From positions 62,001 to 126,000 of the forward strand of contig JAIRVG010000060.1 of NCBI GenBank assembly GCA_031253995.1: a stretch of 64,000 bases of DNA. The letters are read 5' to 3'. The translations under genes and the position numbers were made by a program. Every line of letters starts with the position of its first letter. The stretch's first letter is position 1. The notes under the pieces are model-generated. The model saw only the letters and a list, made by a program, of their open reading frames with translations, had not been told where the DNA came from and did not search any database. This DNA comes from Paucimonas sp. (GTDB lineage Bacteria > Pseudomonadota > Gammaproteobacteria > Pseudomonadales > Pseudomonadaceae). Below, one piece after another: positions 17,898 through 25,860 of this stretch.

Positions 17898-18317
17898 TTA
17901 GGGCAGTACCAACGCAACCGTCCCGGTCACGTGGTTGCCCATGGAGTTCTTCCCGGCAAGGCTCACTTCCACCCTGCGGGTCGCCGGATCGACGCTGCTG
18001 ACGCTGCCGCTGAAGGTCATGCAGTCGCCCGGGTAGTTGGGCACGCCGAGCTTGATCTTCAGCGACCCGAAGCGCGCCAGCGGCCCCGCCCAGGCTTCGA
18101 CGAAGCGCTGCACCAGGCCATTGGTGGTGAGGATGTTCATGAACACATGGGGCGAGCCCAGTTCACGGGCGGCGTCCAGGTCGTGGTGGCCGGGGAAGTA
18201 GTCGCGGGTGGCGATGGCGCCGCCGGCGATCAGCGCCACGGTGATCGGCACCGCCAGCTCCGGCAGGACTTCGCCGGGACGCACGTCTTCAAAGCGCTTG
18301 GTGTTCTTCAAGGTCAT
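17898..18317 (-). CDS. chsH1: ChsH1-like MaoC-domain hydratase subunit
   Basis: A 139-residue single hot-dog (MaoC-like) protein. The stretch VALIAGGAIATRDYFPGHHDLDAARELGSPHVFMN carries the hydratase-type Asp/His surface. In the mycobacterial complex ChsH1 pairs with the MaoC half of ChsH2 to hydrate the C17-C20 double bond before Ltp2 cleavage. Its start lies 29 nt inside the end of the upstream ACAD gene, so expression is tightly coupled. Size and order (chsH2, ACAD, chsH1, ltp2) support the assignment. Confidence 0.83.
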   Translation of the reverse strand: MTLKNTKRFEDVRPGEVLPELAVPITVALIAGGAIATRDYFPGHHDLDAARELGSPHVFMNILTTNGLVQRFVEAWAGPLARFGSLKIKLGVPNYPGDCMTFSGSVSSVDPATRRVEVSLAGKNSMGNHVTGTVALVLP

Positions 18318-19416
18318 ATTTCCATCCCAGCTTGTCGTTATCGCTCAGCCAGTCGCCGAGCCGTTCCAGGCAGGCCGCCGAACCGCCGAGGGCAAGGCCC
18401 AGGGCGCGGCTCCAGTAGAGAAAACGGTGGATCGGATAGGTCAGGTCGACGCCGATGCCGCCATGCACGTGCTGCGCGACATGGCCGATGCGGTGCCCGG
18501 CCTCGCAGGCCAGCCAGGCCGTGGCCAGAGCTTCCGAGGGCGCCGGCAGGTGCGCATCGAGGCGGTAGCACAGCTGCCAGAGGGTGCTGCGCAGGGTTTC
18601 CAGGGCGATATGGGCGTCGGCCATGCTCATCTGCACGGCCTGGAAACTGCCGATGCGCCGCTGGAACTGCTCACGCTCGCTGACATAGGCCACGGTGCGG
18701 CGGATCTGCTCCTGGCTGACCCCCAGTTGCAGCGCGGCCAAGGCAGCGATGGCGCGGGGCTCCAGCCAGTCGAGGGCGTTGACCGGCAACAGGTGGTCCA
18801 GGCGATAGCCTTCCACCTGCACGTCCGCCACTGCCTCGCCGTGGGTCATCACGGCCGGGGTCAGGCGCACGCCGGGCGACTTCAGGTCCAGCAGGCCCAG
18901 GCGTGGCTGGCCATGCAGCAGCACCGGCACCAGCGCGGCAGCGGACTGCGCGGCCAGCGGCAAGGCGGCGACACGGCCGTTGAGCAGCCAGTCGGCACCG
19001 TTGGGCGTGGCTTCCAGCTCGATACCGCGGGCGGCATGCACGCCGTCGAGGGACAGCGTCAGCAGCGTTTCACCGCTGGCCGCCTGCTCGATCCAGCCGG
19101 CGTATTCCTCGGCGGCAAAGGTCGCCAACGCCGCCGCCACCAGCTGATGGCGCCACAACGGCACCTGGCCAAGGCCGCGGCCCTGGGCCTGCAGCACCAG
19201 CATCAGTTCGGTCATGCCCAGGCCGCTGCCGCCGTGGTCCTCGGGAATTGCCAGGGCATGCAGGCCGGTTTCGCGACACAGGCCCCACAACGTCGCCATC
19301 AGCGGTTCCCCACTCAGGTCCCAGTGACGCAGGGCATCATCGTCGCAATGGTCGACGAACAGGCTGTCGGCCATCTGCTCGATGGCGCGCTGGTCTTCGC
19401 TCAATTCGAAATCCAT
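18289..19416 (-). CDS. Acyl-CoA dehydrogenase, non-catalytic subunit of a ChsE1-ChsE2-like pair
   Basis: A 375-residue ACAD-fold protein with degenerate substrate motifs in the middle. The C-terminal half keeps REQFQRRIGSFQAVQMSMAD and HVHGGIGVDLTYPIHRFLYW. The catalytic position reads NALDWLEPRAIAALAALQLG, with the LD pattern shared by all four small subunits in the window and no (H/F)ER Glu. Its likely partner is 15478-16647. It overlaps chsH1 by 29 nt and lies 6 bp from chsH2, so stoichiometric expression with the hydratase is likely. Confidence 0.82.
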   Translation of the reverse strand: MDFELSEDQRAIEQMADSLFVDHCDDDALRHWDLSGEPLMATLWGLCRETGLHALAIPEDHGGSGLGMTELMLVLQAQGRGLGQVPLWRHQLVAAALATFAAEEYAGWIEQAASGETLLTLSLDGVHAARGIELEATPNGADWLLNGRVAALPLAAQSAAALVPVLLHGQPRLGLLDLKSPGVRLTPAVMTHGEAVADVQVEGYRLDHLLPVNALDWLEPRAIAALAALQLGVSQEQIRRTVAYVSEREQFQRRIGSFQAVQMSMADAHIALETLRSTLWQLCYRLDAHLPAPSEALATAWLACEAGHRIGHVAQHVHGGIGVDLTYPIHRFLYWSRALGLALGGSAACLERLGDWLSDNDKLGWKYDLEEHQAL

Positions 19417-19422
19417 GGGCGC

Positions 19423-20397
19423 TTACTCCCCGTCGGCCACGGGACGGAACAGCGGCAGGGTCTGCTGTTCATCGAAGACCTGGAATTCCACCTGCAGGCG
19501 CTGGCCGATCTTCAGCTCGTCGCGCTCGACTCCGGTAAGCCCGGCGATCAGGCGCACGCCCTCCTCCAGCTCGACCAGGCCGATGGGATTGGGGTGATCG
19601 AACGGCGCTACTTCCGGGTAGTGCATGACCACGAAGGAATACAGGCTGGCGCGGCCGCTGGCCTGGACGGTGTCCCAGTCGAAGCTATGGCACTGGATGC
19701 ACACCGGCGCCGGTGGATGGCGCAGGGTCGAGCAGGCGGTGCAGCGCTGGATCAGCAGCTTGTTTTCGGCGCAGCCTTCCCAGAAGAAGCGGGTGTCGTC
19801 GCTGATGCCGGGCAATGGCCGCTTCGGCCTGGCAACGGCTTCGACCGGCCTGGCCGCCGGCTGCGCATTGGCCGGGCGGAACTTGAACACACGGAACAGC
19901 AGCTCGCCCACCGGCTCGTCGCCGTCCGGCTTCTCGACGAAATGGCTCATCACCAGGGTGACGAAGAAACCGGTGCCGAGGGCGGTGGTCTTCTCGTCGC
20001 CCACGGCGTCCAGGCGGGTGGTGTAGTACAGGCGCTCGCCCAGGCGCACCGGGCGCTTGAAGGTCAGTTCGGAGTTCACCGCCACCACCGAGGCGTAGCC
20101 GTATGCCTCGATCAGCTTGAGCACTTCATAGGGGTTCTCGTCGGTGGAGCCCGGCGGATAGTTGTTGGCGTGCAGGCCTTCCATGGTCCACACCTGGAGC
20201 ATTGCCGGCGGCGCGACGATGCCGTCGTGCGGGCCTTGCAGCGCGGCGGCGGGATCGGTGTAGAGCGGGTTGTCCAGGCCCATGATCTCGCACCACTGGC
20301 GGATCATCGGCGCGTTGACTTCGTCCCAGGCATACACCCGGCCGTATTCGCGCCCCACCAGGGCGCGCACGTTGGACAGCAATTGTGGATCAGCCAC
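19423..20397 (-). CDS. chsH2: ChsH2-like bifunctional MaoC / OB-fold (DUF35) protein
   Basis: A 324-residue two-domain protein. The N-terminal MaoC domain spans residues ~1-160 (VGREYGRVYAWDEVNAPMIRQWCEIMGLDNPLY in part). The C-terminal DUF35 part has a zinc ribbon CTACSTLRHPPAPVCIQC and an OB-fold. In mycobacteria ChsH2 supplies half the hydratase active site and its DUF35 domain docks and activates Ltp2. The GTG at 20397 is preferred, with AGGAG 7 nt upstream; a GTG 30 nt earlier lacks a site. It is second in the operon after the IpdF-like SDR. Confidence 0.86.
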   Translation of the reverse strand: MADPQLLSNVRALVGREYGRVYAWDEVNAPMIRQWCEIMGLDNPLYTDPAAALQGPHDGIVAPPAMLQVWTMEGLHANNYPPGSTDENPYEVLKLIEAYGYASVVAVNSELTFKRPVRLGERLYYTTRLDAVGDEKTTALGTGFFVTLVMSHFVEKPDGDEPVGELLFRVFKFRPANAQPAARPVEAVARPKRPLPGISDDTRFFWEGCAENKLLIQRCTACSTLRHPPAPVCIQCHSFDWDTVQASGRASLYSFVVMHYPEVAPFDHPNPIGLVELEEGVRLIAGLTGVERDELKIGQRLQVEFQVFDEQQTLPLFRPVADGE

Positions 20398-20451
20398 AGT
20401 CGTCTCCTGCAAAGTGAGGGCGGCCACCCGACGGCGCCGCCGTGGGGTCGA

Positions 20452-21231
20452 TCAGGCCTGCGCCGCGGCGAGGAAGCTGGGGCGCTCGCCGCCGCCGTGC
20501 AGCAGCAGGTTGCAGCCGCTGGCGTAGCTGGCCAGGGGGGAAGCGATGAACAGGCAGGCATTGGCGATATCCGCCGCATCGGCCATGCGCCCGGCGGGAA
20601 TGCCGGCGCCGACTGCGGCGATGCCGGCTTCGCTGCCGTAGTGCAGATGGGCCTGCTCGGTCAGGACCAGGCCGGGGCTGACGGTGACCACCCGTACCTT
20701 GGGCGCCCACTCCACTGCCAGCGAGGTGACCAGCGCCAGCACCCCGGCCTTGGCCGCGCCATAGGCGGCGGTGCCCGGCGATGGGCGCTGGGCGGCGACG
20801 CTGCCGATGAATACGATGCAACCGCCCTGCTCCTGGGCCTGCATCAGGCGGTTGGCGTGCTGGGCGACGTTCAGCGGAGCGATCAGGTTGAGGCGGATGA
20901 TGCTCTCGTGAAAACGCGGCGAGGCCGTGGCCGCGTCCGCTGCGGGGGCACCGCCGGCGTTGTTGACCAGCACATCGAGGCGGCCGAAGTCGCGCTGGAT
21001 CCCGTCGAACAGCGCCTGCAAGGAATCCGGGTCGCGCACGTCGACGGCGAAAAACGCCGCGCTGCGCTCGCCGCTGGCCGGCAGGCGTTCCGGGGCGTTG
21101 CGGGCGCAGACGATGACCTCGGCCCCGGCGTCCAGCCAGGCCTGGGCGATACCCGCGCCGATGCCCTTGGTGCCGCCGGTGACCAGGACCACCTTGCCCG
21201 TGTAATCAAGACCGTTGTGCTGCCCCATCAT
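20452..21231 (-). CDS. SDR oxidoreductase, IpdF-like
   Basis: A 259-residue classical SDR: cofactor motif TGGTKGIGAG near residue 18, NNAGG at 90-94, catalytic S144, Y157 and K161. The C-terminal ASYASGCNLLLHGGGERPSFL and the PRFHESIIRLNL block resemble the IpdF family. IpdF takes part in degradation of the HIP (methylhexahydroindanedione propionate) nucleus, acting on a ring hydroxyl/oxo group of a CoA thioester. It is first gene of the chs operon, with the shared 18-bp motif about 54 bp upstream. The substrate is inferred. Confidence 0.75.
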   Translation of the reverse strand: MMGQHNGLDYTGKVVLVTGGTKGIGAGIAQAWLDAGAEVIVCARNAPERLPASGERSAAFFAVDVRDPDSLQALFDGIQRDFGRLDVLVNNAGGAPAADAATASPRFHESIIRLNLIAPLNVAQHANRLMQAQEQGGCIVFIGSVAAQRPSPGTAAYGAAKAGVLALVTSLAVEWAPKVRVVTVSPGLVLTEQAHLHYGSEAGIAAVGAGIPAGRMADAADIANACLFIASPLASYASGCNLLLHGGGERPSFLAAAQA

Positions 21232-21284
21232 GTGTTCCTCGTTCGACTGACAGGGCTAACTCTAGGGTCAAGCCACCTTGCAAA

Positions 21285-21304
21285 CTTCGTCTGAACGGAC
21301 GATG
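21285..21304. promoter_or_regulatory. Palindromic copy of the steroid-cluster 18-bp motif in a divergent promoter region
   Basis: On the plus strand it reads TCGTCTGAACGGACGATG (21287-21304), ending 54 bp before the enoyl-CoA hydratase ATG. The minus strand carries a weaker copy, facing ipdF at the same distance. The core TCGTC-N6-GACGA is a perfect inverted repeat, suiting a dimeric regulator serving both directions. Confidence 0.6.
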
Positions 21305-21358
21305 AACCAGGACCTTGGCGGATCGACACTGCGGACACTTTCACGCGCGAGAAGGCTT

Positions 21359-22144
21359 ATGTCCGCAACCGATCTTTCCCCCCTGCTGCTGGAATTCCCC
21401 GCCCCCGGCGTGGCCTTGCTGCGCCTGCACCGACCCCAGGCCAGCAATGCCCTGAGCCTGGAACTGCAGGCCCTGCTGTCACAGCGTTTCAGCGAACTGG
21501 CCGGCAATCCCGAGGTGCGTTGCATCGTGTTGACCGGCGGCGACAAGGTGTTCGCCGCCGGTGGCGATATCACCAGCATGGCCGGGGTCGGGCCGATCGA
21601 GATCGTGCAGCGGCATACCGAACGGGTGTGGGCGCCGATCCAGCACTGTCCCAAGCCGGTGATCGCTGCCGTGTGCGGCTATGCCTACGGCGGGGGGTGC
21701 GAACTGGCGATGCATGCCGACCTGATCGTCGCCGGGAAATCGGCGCGGTTCTGCCAGCCTGAGGTGCGTATCGGCATCATGCCGGGGATTGGCGGGACCC
21801 AGCGGTTGCTGCGGGCGGTGGGCAAGGTCAAGGCGATGCGCATGGCGCTGACGGGGCAGCCGATTACGGCGGAAGAGGCCTGGGTGGCGGGGTTGGTCAG
21901 TGATCTGGTGGAAGATGATCAGGTGCAGGCAAAGGCGCTGGAGCTGGCCCGGGTGATTGCCGGGATGCCGGGGTTGGCGGTGGAGCAGATCAAGGAGGTG
22001 ATCCTGGCGGGGATGGATGCGCCGCTGGAGTCGGCGTTGGCGCTGGAGAGGAAGGCCAATGCGCTGTTGTTTGCGTCGCGGGATCAGAAGGAAGGGATGC
22101 AGGCGTTTATCGAAAAGCGTCCGCCTCGGTTTGACGGGTGTTAG
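21359..22144 (+). CDS. Enoyl-CoA hydratase/isomerase (crotonase family)
   Basis: A 261-residue crotonase with oxyanion-hole motif FAAGGDITSMAGV and the second hole CGYAYGGGCELAMHAD. Both catalytic Glu positions are present (CELAMHAD and QPEVRIGIMPGIGGTQR), as in ECH1/paaF-type hydratases. The ATG at 21359 has AAGG 4 nt upstream; earlier in-frame ATGs would lie inside the operator. It is transcribed divergently from the chs operon through the shared palindrome. Likely role: hydration of an enoyl-CoA in side-chain or ring beta-oxidation. Confidence 0.85.
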   Translation: MSATDLSPLLLEFPAPGVALLRLHRPQASNALSLELQALLSQRFSELAGNPEVRCIVLTGGDKVFAAGGDITSMAGVGPIEIVQRHTERVWAPIQHCPKPVIAAVCGYAYGGGCELAMHADLIVAGKSARFCQPEVRIGIMPGIGGTQRLLRAVGKVKAMRMALTGQPITAEEAWVAGLVSDLVEDDQVQAKALELARVIAGMPGLAVEQIKEVILAGMDAPLESALALERKANALLFASRDQKEGMQAFIEKRPPRFDGC

Positions 22145-22151
22145 GACTGGA

Positions 22152-22228
22152 CCTATCGCTGGCAAGCCAGCTCCCACAGTGACCGCGTACACCGCCGGAC
22201 CTGTGGGAGCTGGCTTGCCAGCGATAGG
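22152..22228. repeat. REP pair (inverted)
   Basis: CCTATCGCTGGCAAGCCAGC and its complement ending CTTGCCAGCGATAGG flank CTCCCACAG / CTGTGGGAG. It follows the enoyl-CoA hydratase stop and may act as its terminator. Confidence 0.88.
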
Positions 22229-22444
22229 GCCAGTTCAGGCAAACATGCCCACCAGGTGTCATACAAAGCTACGAAAACCGCGTAATTTCCGGCTTTCTTG
22301 TAGGCAATTTCCCAAGCATACTCCGGCGCGCTTTCAGCCGTTGCGCACTTCGGAATCTGCACCTAGTCTCCGGCGGTCGTTGCAAATACAGCGACCAGCT
22401 TTGACAGGCTGCGACACATTCAGAAGACGCACGTGGTCCGTTAT

Positions 22445-22559
22445 GGCGGCTGTACGTGTGGGCACCTTCGGGTGCGCCAGGTTTGCGTCTTCAGTGTCCT
22501 GGTCTGTCAACCCGCGTACAGCTGCCACCTCACTCGTTTGACAGCGAGGCGGTGGCAGC
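22445..22559 (+). ncRNA. Structured leader with two mutually exclusive helices upstream of the DUF3077 gene
   Basis: Part of a 441-bp gene-free stretch after the enoyl-CoA hydratase; the rest holds only the REP pair and a TTGACA at 22401. Helix 1 pairs GGCGGCTGTACG (22445-22456) with CGTACAGCTGCC (22515-22526). It encloses a GCACC-TTCG-GGTGC hairpin (22462-22475) and a CCAGG/CCTGG hairpin (22477-22502). Helix 2 pairs GCTGCCACC (22521-22529) with GGTGGCAGC (22551-22559), using bases of helix 1. The second hairpin ends 17 nt before the SD (GGAGA, ATG at 22586). This looks like an attenuation or antisense-type riboregulator; I recall similar leaders before other Pseudomonas DUF3077 genes but cannot confirm a family. 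Confidence 0.5.
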
Positions 22560-22585
22560 AACGGATAAACACACTGGAGACAAAA

Positions 22586-22900
22586 ATGAAGAAATTGGTG
22601 CCTGATCCACCCGCTTCGTTATCCCCACGCCTCACCACCGTCCATACCCATTTCGCTTCCTGCAACGGTCACCACCCGCCCCTGTTTGCCGTGTGTGCCG
22701 GCGTCGATATCGAAGACGCACTGGCGCACCTGGCGAGTTCGTTGAGGTCCGCTGTCGAAACCAATGCCCAGATGTGCGACCTGGCAGATCACCGTTACGG
22801 CGATCTGCTCTGGGCTACCCAGCAGTCATTGGAGATCGCTCAGGCGCTGGTAGTGTCGCTGGCGAAGGCAGTCGAGGGGCAAAGCGCACTACGGGCTTGA
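22586..22900 (+). CDS. DUF3077 family small protein
   Basis: A 104-residue protein. The C-terminal CDLADHRYGDLLWATQQSLEIAQALV stretch is the conserved core of DUF3077, a family nearly confined to Pseudomonas with several copies per genome. No signal or membrane segment is seen. The ATG at 22586 follows GGAGA; an in-frame start at 22433 would be inside the structured leader and is rejected. Function unknown. The RNA leader suggests translational control. Confidence 0.75.
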   Translation: MKKLVPDPPASLSPRLTTVHTHFASCNGHHPPLFAVCAGVDIEDALAHLASSLRSAVETNAQMCDLADHRYGDLLWATQQSLEIAQALVVSLAKAVEGQSALRA

Positions 22901-23164
22901 ACGCTTCGGGCTTGGAAGGTTGAAGACGAACCGCATCAAGGCAGGCAGTCGTTTGGAACCCCTGATGCGGTCTCGTCCAGGCCGGATAGATGCTTCTCAA
23001 CGGTCCCACCACACCGCCCCTCACTCTCTCTTCTGACTTTTCCTACAAAAACACAGGAATCACCCTGCTGATTCAAACCCCCTTTTCCAGCAAGGATCTG
23101 CCCCTCGCCCCGGGACTCATTTCCCTGAGTGACTACTTCACCAAGAAGACAAGGAAGCAAGTTT

Positions 23165-24415
23165 ATGGCACTCGGCTATATGATTCGAATGGGCGACAAG
23201 ACCTCTTGTGGTGGACAGGTTCTGGATGGTCACCGCCTATTCAAGATCGATGGCGTACCCAGGGCTCGCGAAGGGGATCCGGTGTCCTGTGGTGTTACAG
23301 GACAGATCTATCAAATCTCGGGTGGCGTCAGGACCTTCACCAACGACGGGCGCCTGGTCGCCGGTAGCCTGGACAGTTTCAGCACCTGTCCCTGCCGGGC
23401 CAGTCTTTACCCGAGTTGCAACTTCTCGTATGAGTCAATTAAGAGTACTGCGACGCCACCTCGACATCAGCACACAACCGATGCAACAACCAGCCAATCG
23501 GGGGCTGTAACACAACACCCCCCAATCTCAGCAAACAGAACTGCAGCATCTTTATCTCTTCCGCTTACCCCTCCGTCAAAGAGCCCATGGGAGCGATGGG
23601 CACCCGAACTGATCGCGGTTGCTGGAAGCCAGCACGATCAAGGCTCGGGAAACAAGATGATGTTCATCGGCCAAGCCGTCCGTGAGTTGGCCGAATTTCT
23701 GCGTTACAAGCCAGCTCTGCCCCGTACGCTGGTGTTGTTCACACCGTCGTACAGCAAAGAAATGCTCAACGCTGCGCGCGACTCTGCAGATGTCTATGGT
23801 GCGAACATTGTGGAAATCGCCACCAGCCAGCAACTTATCGACTATCTGAACCATGGCAAGGAGCGGGAGCATTCACCCATCGAGCGCCTGTCTCTGTTCA
23901 GCCACGGAGTACCTCAACAGATCGCATTCGGTTATCAGCTTTCCGAAGGGTCGCAGATGGCATTGGATGTACTGAACTACATGAACATTTCACCTCTTGC
24001 ATTCTCCCGCACTGCGCAATTGGACAGCTTTGCCTGCCGCACAGGAATGGGTAATCGTCCAGACCACCCTATTGAAGAAGCAGTCCAGTTCTTTCCACAA
24101 GTTAACGAGAGCCTGGCGCAACTGCTGGCCAACCACTTGCGAATTAGGGTGCATGCTTTCATTCGCCGTTCAGATTACAAAAATACTTGGGGGTCTTTCG
24201 AGGATCGTCAGATGGGCAAGCTCTGCAATATCAGCGACAAATCGAACCCTGGTCCACAGTGGTGCCGTGATTGGACAAAACTGGCCGAGGAGCGGTCAGT
24301 TACGGACGAGATGCTCGACTTCACTTACCAGACGATGGGCGCTAGCCATCCAGTGATCTCCGGTGAAACTCCCATAGGCGTACCGGGAGGGTATTTTGAG
24401 TTCCTGCCAAAATAA
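23165..24415 (+). CDS. PAAR-domain T6SS effector with putative caspase-like (clan CD) C-terminal domain
   Basis: Residues 1-~85 form a PAAR tip domain (GYMIRMGDKTSCGGQV, DGVPRAREGDPVSCG, GSLDSFSTCPC), the spike cap loaded on VgrG. A Ser/Thr/Pro linker (~90-140) follows. The C-terminal ~275 residues alternate strands and helices: a first strand TLVLFTP, then IERLSLFSHG with H247, then AQLDSFACRTG with C291. The order hydrophobic-strand-HG then hydrophobic-strand-AC is that of clan CD peptidases (caspase, CHAT, C80). Inferred: a cysteine-protease toxin delivered by T6SS. The ATG at 23165 has AGGA upstream. No other T6SS gene is in the window. The next gene, overlapping its end, is the candidate immunity gene. 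Confidence 0.65.
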   Translation: MALGYMIRMGDKTSCGGQVLDGHRLFKIDGVPRAREGDPVSCGVTGQIYQISGGVRTFTNDGRLVAGSLDSFSTCPCRASLYPSCNFSYESIKSTATPPRHQHTTDATTSQSGAVTQHPPISANRTAASLSLPLTPPSKSPWERWAPELIAVAGSQHDQGSGNKMMFIGQAVRELAEFLRYKPALPRTLVLFTPSYSKEMLNAARDSADVYGANIVEIATSQQLIDYLNHGKEREHSPIERLSLFSHGVPQQIAFGYQLSEGSQMALDVLNYMNISPLAFSRTAQLDSFACRTGMGNRPDHPIEEAVQFFPQVNESLAQLLANHLRIRVHAFIRRSDYKNTWGSFEDRQMGKLCNISDKSNPGPQWCRDWTKLAEERSVTDEMLDFTYQTMGASHPVISGETPIGVPGGYFEFLPK

Positions 24416-24974
24416 AAAACTAATTATTACGATAGCAATTTTTTGTTTGCTATTTTTGATTGCAGTCCATTACGGATACAAATCAATGACAAGCATATAC
24501 AAGACCGACAGGGGGAACGGAGTAGTAATTCAGGCTGACAAGTATGTTCGCACTGGTCAATGGGTTTTCCAGTGTGGACGCTCACGCTTGATCAGTCGCG
24601 TGCCGCTCCCTGTGCCGATAGGAGAATTGAAGAAGGCAAATAAACTATCACTCGGAAAAATGTACCATCTGAGTGAAGCCGAAAAAGAGCTCGCAAAGGA
24701 AGTAATCGCTACCGTCATTGCAATGCATGACTGGTATCAGAGTTTGGAGTATCGCTATTCGGTTCTGGACGAAAACAGCGATCTGAACAGCCATCTTTTC
24801 GGTTTGCTGGTGGAGCATGAGGATCGGTTATGGGTATTTACGATCTGGCAAAAAATTCATGGCAACGGTGAATCGAGCTTTACTGTAATTCCAGAGGAAT
24901 ATGATCCCGAAACCTATTTGAATCATGCCAAAGCACTCGAAATAGCAGAGCAAAGCTGCACTGCATCACAGTGA
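24396..24974 (+). CDS. Candidate immunity protein for the PAAR effector (membrane-anchored)
   Basis: A 192-residue protein of no recognised family. A hydrophobic segment at ~8-28 (IITIAIFCLLFLIAVHYGY) predicts an N-in signal anchor placing ~160 residues in the periplasm. The start is a TTG inside the effector frame with GGGAGG 5 nt upstream, so the 20-nt overlap couples its translation to the effector. Codon use is clearly AT-richer than the neighbours, as is common for recently acquired effector/immunity cassettes. A periplasmic immunity domain would imply that the toxin acts in the periplasm. Function is inferred from position only. Confidence 0.5.
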   Translation: MSSCQNKKLIITIAIFCLLFLIAVHYGYKSMTSIYKTDRGNGVVIQADKYVRTGQWVFQCGRSRLISRVPLPVPIGELKKANKLSLGKMYHLSEAEKELAKEVIATVIAMHDWYQSLEYRYSVLDENSDLNSHLFGLLVEHEDRLWVFTIWQKIHGNGESSFTVIPEEYDPETYLNHAKALEIAEQSCTASQ

Positions 24975-25016
24975 ATAATTGCTTGTTGAGCTGGTTTGAG
25001 TCTTGCAGTGCTCTCC

Positions 25017-25048
25017 AGATCGAGCGCCGCCCGCGCGGCGCTCGATCT
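25017..25048. terminator. Perfect 14-bp hairpin between convergent genes
   Basis: AGATCGAGCGCCGC (25017-25030), loop CCGC, then GCGGCGCTCGATCT (25035-25048). It lies between the immunity gene and the HSD gene, which converge. No T-run follows on either strand, so it could also be a REP-like element. Confidence 0.6.
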
Positions 25049-25083
25049 CAAGGGCGCTGCACCTATCAAGGCGAGTATCCCCT

Positions 25084-25860
25084 TCAGATACCCATCACCA
25101 TCTGCCCACTATCAATCCGCAGCTCCACCCCATTCACCGCCCGCGCCTCGTCACTGGCGAGGAACAGCACACTCCCCGCCACATCCTCCGGCCGACACAT
25201 GCGGTTCATCGGATCGCTGTCGATGGTCAACCGCTCCGGATCCAGCCCCGCCGGAAAGCCGCCGCTGGTCATATCGGTCAACACCCCATCCGGATGCAGG
25301 CTGTTACAGCGAATCCGGTACTTGCGCCGCCGGCAGAACGCCGCCACCGACCGGGTCAGCGCCGCCACCGCCCCCTTCGACGCACTGTAGGCCAGGTAAT
25401 CATCACGCCCGGCCAGGGCGGCGATGGACGACAGGTTGATGATCGACCCACCGCCCTCCTTCATCAGCCCGATCGCCTCCCGGCACCCCAGGAACACGCT
25501 GTCGGCATTGACCCGCATCAGCCTGTGCCAGTCCTCCAGCGGCGTTTCCTCGATGGTGCCGCTGATCAGGATCCCGGCATTGTTGACCAGGATATCCAGG
25601 CGCCCGAAACGCTCGCGCACCACACCCATCAACACCTGCCAGCCACTTTCGCTGCTGGCGTCATGACGAACGAACACCGTCGCCTCGCCCAGCTCCGCCA
25701 CCAGCGCCTCACCCGCCGCTTCGTCGATATCGGCGATCACCACCCGCGCCCCTTCACGCACCAGCAGGCGCACACTGGCCCGGCCGATACCCCGCGCGCC
25801 ACCGGTGACGATGGCGACCTTGCCGGCGACCCGGCCACTCAAAGAAAGTCCTTCGGTCAT
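25084..25860 (-). CDS. 3beta/17beta-hydroxysteroid dehydrogenase-like SDR
   Basis: A 258-residue classical SDR: TGGARGIGRAS at 19-29, NNAG at 93-96, catalytic S144/S145, Y158 and K162. The blocks FVRHDASSE, ESVFLG-like DSVFLGCREAI and RCNSLHPDGVLT closely follow the Comamonas testosteroni 3beta/17beta-HSD as I recall it. It would oxidise the 3-hydroxyl or 17-hydroxyl to the ketone with NAD. Its start overlaps the stop of the adjacent flavoprotein (ATGA), so it is the last gene of a three-gene A-ring oxidation operon. Confidence 0.8.
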   Translation of the reverse strand: MTEGLSLSGRVAGKVAIVTGGARGIGRASVRLLVREGARVVIADIDEAAGEALVAELGEATVFVRHDASSESGWQVLMGVVRERFGRLDILVNNAGILISGTIEETPLEDWHRLMRVNADSVFLGCREAIGLMKEGGGSIINLSSIAALAGRDDYLAYSASKGAVAALTRSVAAFCRRRKYRIRCNSLHPDGVLTDMTSGGFPAGLDPERLTIDSDPMNRMCRPEDVAGSVLFLASDEARAVNGVELRIDSGQMVMGI

